NCBI GenBank assembly: GCA_003439945.1
Contig: QVRM01005500.1
Coordinates: 26,396 to 90,395 of the forward strand
DNA: 64,000 nucleotides
Reading direction: 5' to 3'
Source of the DNA: Dermanyssus gallinae
Lineage: Eukaryota > Arthropoda > Arachnida > Mesostigmata > Dermanyssidae
Part shown: positions 58,306-64,000 of the stretch, one piece after another
How positions within the stretch are numbered: the first letter of the stretch is position 1
Layout: every line of letters begins with the position of its first letter
Notes under the pieces: model-generated
What the model saw: the letters and a program-made list of their open reading frames with translations, nothing else
What the model was told of the DNA's origin: nothing
Databases searched by the model: none
Position numbers and translations under genes: made by a program

Positions 58306-59054
58306 TCTGTGGGATTGTCTCGATCGGGACTTCCAGGGGTCGATTTTGGCCTCCTCATCTTCATAATCTACATACATTTAGTTCTGCGTGGCACTGAAAG
58401 AAAGGTGGAGTGTCGCCCAGTCGTATATGCGGATGATAGAACTCTGCTGTTCCGCATCTCACCTGCTCAGTTCTCAAACGGTCAGGTTAATCGTAGGCAT
58501 TTGGAGACCGGTATCAAGACGGCAATCTCATATTTTTGACAGTTTGGTATTGTCAAAATAAATCCGACTAAGACGAAACTCGTCTTGTTTCACACCCCTC
58601 AGCGGGCATCGAAGCTGAAACTGGACGCGAGTAATATATTCCACCAAGTGGGCGATGCGGCTATTCGTATTAGTCGAGAAGTTAAATGTTAAATCGATAT
58701 TACGCTTCATGAGAACATGAAATGAGAGAGTTACGTTCGGTAGAGCGTCAGGGTCTACTGTGCTGTCGTGGCATTGCTGGCCCGTCTGAGGAAAACCAAG
58801 GCCTCCGCGTTGTTCTGGTCCTTATGTGCAGGGCGTTCCTAGAATCAATTCGCACTTACGGGATCCCTAGATGAGGCGCAACCTACTCGGGAGCCCTGCA
58901 CTCGTTACGGGTGACCCAAAGCAATGCGTTGCAAGCGATTACTGGTCTGTCTCCTCGGGACGACGTGTCGCCAAATTACGGTAGACTCGGACTACTCAAA
59001 CTCGATCAACTAACACGTTATGCACATACGATGGTTAAACGCTAGCTACCTCCA
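58306..59054 (+). pseudogene. CR1/Jockey-like LINE reverse transcriptase remnant
   Basis: Successive frames give LIFIIYIHLVL (motif B end, from a degenerate QGSxLGPLLFxIYI), RPVVYADDRTLLF (motif C), a stop, then FGIVKINPTKTKLVLF (motif D), then ITLHENMK (motif E region). Near 58917-59040 is SNALQAITGLSPRDDVSPNY followed by GRLGLLKLDQLTRYA, the conserved C-terminal stretch of CR1/Jockey-type ORF2. Several stops and small shifts make it dead. It is 5'-truncated, with no endonuclease present. Confidence 0.78.
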
Positions 59055-59059
59055 GATTG

Positions 59060-60496
59060 CAAATTCAAATTCCAATTGACCTCTTTCAGGTTTCAGCGAT
59101 ATGCGGCCCAACTGGGGGTTCCGAGATTCAGGTTGAAGCACTGTCTAGCCTGCGCGCTGCCAAACGCCACGAGGTATCGCAGGACTGCCTGGAGTTACCT
59201 TTTGCTTGCTTTGCTCGTCTCGTCTGGCTTTAACCAATGAACAGAATGTATGCATGAGTAGTATAGTTGTCACAAGTCGAAGCAAAAGTAGAACGCGGTG
59301 TGCCGTTTGCTGCTGGCGTTCGCTGGCGATCTCACCGCAGCTGCCATGCACGAATAGCCTAACACGCGTATGTATCTATCTCTATGGCCATACCTTCCTT
59401 CAACTGCAGCCGCAGTACGAACCGATCGGCGATCGGTTCGTACTATGACACTGTACGCGCTCTGCCTGAGTTGCACACGCGTTACAGGCGTTCTCTGCTT
59501 ACCTGGCGCGTCGGCAGCCAGCTGTCGTCTTGCCTCCAGCCTCCCCCCGTGTTTCGACTCCACGAGTGTCACAAACAGGTTGTCTTTGGTGGCGGCCTGC
59601 GGCGGTGGAGATGGCTGCGCTCGACAACACATTGACTAATCGACCGTAAACCACATTAATTAGCACGAACGCGCGGCTCTAGAACGCCCGAGTTGTTGTT
59701 GTTGTTGTTGTTGTGGTTGTTGTTATACTTCGCTGCCGCCGTCGTCGTCGTCGTCATCGCCTTCATTCACGTTTAATCGAGCACGGTGGTCGGCTGGTAA
59801 CGTGGTACTTCAGCTACAGCGTACAGAGTCTAGCCAGAGCTGTATGCACGCCCGGTCACCCGCCCAGAGTCCCGACCCGGAGCTGATGGTATGCGGGCCA
59901 TCGAACGTTCGACACTGTAGTGGGCTCGAATGGGGAGGGGGGGTGGGGTACGCACGCTGCCGACACAGTGACGAGGTAGCGCGACAAGAAGGGGGTCTGC
60001 GTGACAAAGGGGGGCAGAGTTGGTGGTTGGCAGCCTGCGTTCAGGAGAACAAACGTTCAAGCGGATTCCCTACTTAGCGATGACGACGAGACTCGCGCCC
60101 GTCTCACCTCACCTCACGGTAGGTAGGCGAACGGCGTGGAAACGGCCCGTCATCATGATGGTCACAGCCGCCGGACCTCGCTTTTGGCTGTTCTGCCGCA
60201 ACTGATTCGCTGTCGGACCGAGAAACGGATTGACCGAGACTCGAGGAAAGACCATTAATGTTCACGCTAGCTACCCACTCTTCTTGGGCGTTATTTGTCA
60301 AGCATTTAGAAATGGATGTTAGGATTAATGCGGGGTTGTGCGTTTTAGTATCGAGGTGGAGACAGGGGGAAGTGTATATGGAAGCTTGTTTAGCTGAGAA
60401 ACGATGACATACAGCAAAAACAGCTACAACTACAATAACAACAAGCTGCTTTATTTATATAGACTTGACCTGTTTTGACATACGTTTACAGAGAAA
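59060..60496. other. Spacer, no gene recognised
   Basis: The region contains a 31-bp palindrome at 59414-59444 and (GTT)n and (GTC)n tracts at 59694-59755. GC-richer open frames at 59270-60200 on both strands have no recognisable domain. Confidence 0.5.
59414..59444. repeat. Perfect 15-bp-arm palindrome
   Basis: AGTACGAACCGATCG is followed after one base by its exact reverse complement. Confidence 0.95.
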
Positions 60497-60511
60497 CCAC
60501 CCAAGTATCTA

Positions 60512-60689
60512 TATCCTTTCAGGGCTGATTCTCAGCCAAGATTTAACGTCCATGGGACTGCTTTTTGCATTGCTTCATAGACGGACCCCCATAAATACAA
60601 ATATGCAACGGTGGGACTCGAACCCGCGCACCTATGTGTCTCCTCCGGTCGCGAGGCGCAGACGCATGCCACCACGCCACCGGGCTCGA
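60512..60689 (-). mobile_element. tRNA-derived SINE, copy 3
   Basis: This is the same family and orientation as 22401-22583. On the minus strand it begins GTCGAGCCCGGTGGCGTGGT, has CGCCTCGCGACCGG and a B box GGTTCGAGTCC (complement at 60614-60624), then the TATTTATGGGGGTCCGTCTA body, and ends GCCCTGAAAGGATA. A 15-bp target-site duplication CCACCCAAGTATCTA flanks it at 60497-60511 and 60690-60704. The tail sequence differs from copies 1 and 2 (AAAGGATA instead of CTTTACTTTAG). Confidence 0.94.
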
Positions 60690-60704
60690 CCACCCAAGTA
60701 TCTA

Positions 60705-63425
60705 CTGCGAAATATGTATCCTACAAGCACATACAGAGGCGCATATGTGCAATATACAATGTGTATGTAGACATTGTAAGTGTATGCGCTCGTAGGCCGG
60801 CCGCTATTTAATTTATGTCCGTATATAACCCCGCATGCAATTAATTTTATTTCTTCTTAGCCTTTTACTTGCGAACACTTACTTAAAGTGCTAGTAATTA
60901 AAAGCTTAGTGCGCTCTACTACCGCGACTTGCGGGGTCGCACGCCATTATTTGCATATGCAGAGTGTGACTTCATCAGCGTCCAATGCGAGTGTACCGCG
61001 AAATGTACCTTAAAACAAAAACAAAACTGCTCAACTGCCTAGGTATGTATGAGTCTCTGTATGATAATAAATGTCTGTCTCGGAGGCCAACTTCCTTATT
61101 TTGTAGTTGAAATAAGCGTTTTATGGGTGGGTGTGTGTGCGGGTTTTGAGAAGCACTGCGCGTACATAACAGAGCCTTGATTACTTTTCAATTGTGCATA
61201 GTATTGCCATGCTAAGGTATACAGCGTGATACATTCTACGTAAACAAACTGCACTTGTAGTGGCATAGTGTAGGCTCCTCCTTTTATCTAAACTCGACCT
61301 TATTGTGTGTTTAGTAATTACCGCAACGACAATAACTATAACGATGTGATTGACGACGAATGATGAGAAGAAGAAGAAGAAGAGGAACAACAGCAACATC
61401 CACCAACACCAACAACACAATTAAGTCTACATTATTATGATAACGACGCCTCTAATATTTAAGGGCTAAACAGTATCGCCATAATAGCTTCAATTAAACC
61501 GATTCAGCGTGGACAATGATGGTTATAATGATGATGATGATGATGATACTTACGATTGTAATATGAATTGAGGAGCTAAACGTTGGCACAATGATAGCTT
61601 ACAGCCACGGGAACACCACTACTAACAACACAACAACAGTAACAACAGTAACAACGGACTGAGCAACAACAACAGTAAACAACGACTGAGCAACAACAAC
61701 AGTAACAACGACTGAGCAACAACAACCACAACAACAACAACAACAACCACAGCAACAACAACAGTAACAACGACTGAGCAGCAGCAACAACAACAACAAC
61801 AACCACAGCAACAACAACAACAACAACAGTAACAACGACTGAGCAGCAGCAACAACAACAACAACAACAACAGTAACTTAAGTGACTGATTAGAGCAACA
61901 ACAACAACAACAAACGACAGCAATAATAATAACATCACCACCACCACCACCACCAACAACAACAAGCACAGGCCGCATTAAAATGCACCGCTGGGAGCGT
62001 AACCATCTGCAATTAATGAGAATGTGCTGCTGCTATGTACTATGCTAGCGAAGTTGTAGCTAGCGGTAAGCGAATTCGTAGCAACAACGCGAATCGGGGC
62101 GGCGGACGGGGGGCGGGAGGCTGGGAGGGGGCGCGGAACAAGGCGCGAACAACAGCCCCACGGGTTGCGCCAAGTGTGCGAGAGAGGAAGGATGAAGGGA
62201 AGGAACAGGTTTCCGTGGTGAAGCAGCAGCTGTGAAAACTGCTGCTGCGGTCAGAACTGGCTAGCTGGCTGGCTGGGTGGTTCGCTCTCTAGCTGGGCAG
62301 CTATGTGCGGAGAGAGGTTTAAAGGAGGTTTCGCGGCGGAACAGCCGACAGAGCACCTCTGACAGGCAGAGCGAAACCACGGCACGTAGCCAAAGGTAGA
62401 AGACAGATAGATGATCGATGTAGGCAGACTGGTAGTCGTAGCAATCGTAGAACTAGTGTGCTATAGTTGTAATAAAGTTGTTGTTGTTGTTGATGATGAT
62501 GTAGTGACGACGGCTGTGCTGGCAGCAGCCCAGCGGAGACGCCCTGTTAACTGGTTCAGCAAAGGAGATCGCGGACGGCCGGCAAAGATGGCAAGAGCGA
62601 GGGGGGGGGGGCAGGATTTACCAACAAGTGAGCTTGATGAAAGAAAGGACGTGAGAAGAAGGAGTAGACTACATACACATAATTGAGGAAAATGCGCATA
62701 TGAACAGTTGCCGGCCAATCTACGTCTAGCAGATCGAGCGTGCGAAACCAGCGAAGGCTTTGCTCTGTCTCTGAATGCTCCGTTTGCGCGCTCGAGGGCA
62801 TCAGACGGCATCCTTATGTGCGGGGGGCATATTAAAATACATGCGATAAATATATATATATATAGCGGTTGCACATCTGTAGTCATCTTGTAAGTCACAT
62901 TCGTATCTAAACATCTCACTTTATATATGTTATATATATATATTAAGGCGTCAAGTTTTTCGATTTTTTTGCCTAAGCAAGGTTAATCGCAGGGTCATCA
63001 ATTGCTTTTAAGCAACTTTTTAAACGGGCAACCTGCTTCTCCATTCACCGTTTTCTTAGGTCCTGCTTTAATGTATCCGAAAAAAGATTAATCTGCAGCA
63101 CATTTTAAAGATGCGTTTTTGGCTTGAAGTTTTAGTGCGCCCAGAATGCATGGTAATTTAAGGTCACAGTAAACAATAAGAAGATATTTGCATACTGTAC
63201 CTCGCGACACTACCCGGTAGGATCTGCCAGTGAAAACAGAAAAACGCAAAAAACCGGTTGTGGGAACTCGCGTGGCCCTGGCGTTCTTTACGGCTCGTAT
63301 CAGAGTGGTCAGCCCGGCGTTTACTATAGCAATAGTTACTGCAGCTTGCCGGCGGGCCCTATTTCAAGTATTCACTTAATAAGTTCATATGGATCGATTA
63401 TAAGTTGGAAGCATGGATCCTTTCA
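60705..63425. other. Spacer with triplet repeats
   Basis: The region contains (GAT)n at 61530-61550, a long CAA-rich tract at 61620-61965, (CAC)n at 61937-61953, a short (GTT)n/(GAT)n near 62477-62502, and (TA)n near 62850 and 62930. No gene was recognised. Confidence 0.5.
61620..61965 (+). repeat. Long (CAA)n-type tract with internal tandem repeats
   Basis: CAACAACAACAGTAACAACG followed by ACTGAG recurs at least five times within the CAA-rich tract, a higher-order unit of about 36-75 bp. Confidence 0.9.
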
Positions 63426-63431
63426 TTTTCT

Positions 63432-63600
63432 GAACAAGTTGGCTTAGTGGCAAAGCCATTTCCCCTGCGTTCGGGCAGGTCGTGCGTTCGAGACCTGGAC
63501 CGGCCACTCTTAAATTGGTTTTTATAGTTTCCAATTAAGACAAGGTCAATGCCAGAGCCGATCGAACTCGACCATGATCGGACAAGAAAGGGGAGCACAG
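63432..63600 (+). mobile_element. tRNA-like SINE of a second type
   Basis: A polymerase III A box TGGCTTAGTGG (63440-63450) and B box GTTCGAGACC (63486-63495) are spaced as in a tRNA. The intervening sequence (CCCCTGCGTTCGGGCAGGTCG) is not a full tRNA cloverleaf, and a tRNA-unrelated body with GATCGAACTCGACC follows. It differs in sequence from the other three SINE copies. A target duplication could not be fixed, so the ends are approximate. Confidence 0.6.
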
Positions 63601-63604
63601 ACGT

Positions 63605-64000
63605 CTCAATAGCAAAAGAGATAGTGCATTACAAGCTAACCCCTCCTCTTTTCGAGACACCACCGTACACTCTAAAGCAGATCGCTCCCCCTTACACTCT
63701 AACTGCATGAAGGTTGGTCACTTCGGTTGCTGCAGCTTTTCCAAGACTTGTCGCAAGTCGCGATAAAAACAACCATATTACGGCTGACTACAACCAACAC
63801 CCTGAAGTTTGTCAACTGCCAGTCGCGCACACTCAAACAGAAGTATCTAAGTGCCCGCGCACCTGCTCTCTGGCATAGAAGTAATATATATCTTTATAAA
63901 TGCCCATGTATTGCAACTGTCCTGGCGGCGATCAAAATAAGTGAAATAAATTCCGATCCATCAGATTCGTCCAGAAGAGCAATAGTTAACGGCACTTTCC
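63605..64000. other. No gene recognised
   Basis: Nothing recognisable was found up to the end of the window. Confidence 0.5.

Noticed and set aside
61620..61965. CRISPR-like array
   Set aside because: Units are low-complexity CAA sequence without regular spacers, and the genome is clearly eukaryotic.

Overview
This window looks like gene-poor, AT-microsatellite-rich eukaryotic DNA, most probably from an arthropod. The element mix points that way: mariner and Tc1 DNA transposons, BEL/Pao, R2-like and RNase H-bearing LINEs, and tRNA-derived SINEs. A mite or tick is possible, but nothing here fixes the species. I found no convincing host protein-coding gene, rRNA or true tRNA gene. Nearly all recognisable coding capacity belongs to transposable elements, and the long spacers carry only low-complexity repeats.

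Layout. At 1-8 kb there is a decayed mariner (1015-1660, -), remnants of a BEL/Pao LTR element (2500-3985, -) next to a G-rich minisatellite, a tRNA-derived SINE (5096-5285, +) and a LINE reverse transcriptase fragment with a YLDDG motif (7301-7663, +). At 14-20 kb there is an internally deleted mauritiana-like mariner, a LINE C-terminal ORF (15281-15718), a complete Tc1 element with about 200-bp inverted repeats and an intact 331-aa transposase (16660-18297), and a decayed mariner. At 22-24 kb a second SINE copy sits in the centre of a 34-bp-arm palindrome, followed by the C-terminus of a YLDDG-family LINE ending in (TAA)n.

At 25.2-29.8 kb there is a nested structure. A 5'-truncated LINE with endonuclease tail, RT and RNase H is bounded by a 12-bp target duplication. 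It is split by a full-length mariner (26401-27717) with an intact 353-aa transposase. Another internally deleted mariner follows at 30393-31329. At 43.0-46.3 kb lies an almost complete R2-like element on the minus strand: two zinc fingers, a Myb-like domain, RT, CCHC and a restriction-like endonuclease. All lie in one frame, broken only at two stop positions, and no 28S rDNA is seen around it. Compound hairpins and a large inverted repeat around a (TA)n core lie just beyond it (46.7-47.4 kb).

At 49.5-59.1 kb there are two more fragments of the YLDDG-family LINE, an isolated RT fragment and a CR1/Jockey-like RT remnant. At 60-64 kb there is the third copy of the SINE family and one SINE of a different tRNA-like type.

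The elements do not form a pathway. They record successive insertions of at least three mariner lineages, one Tc1, four or more LINE lineages, two SINE types and BEL/Pao. The least ordinary items are the R2-like element outside rDNA, the YLDDG/RPDG LINE family with four fragments near simple repeats, and the palindromes. All product calls rest on motif reading, without database searches.
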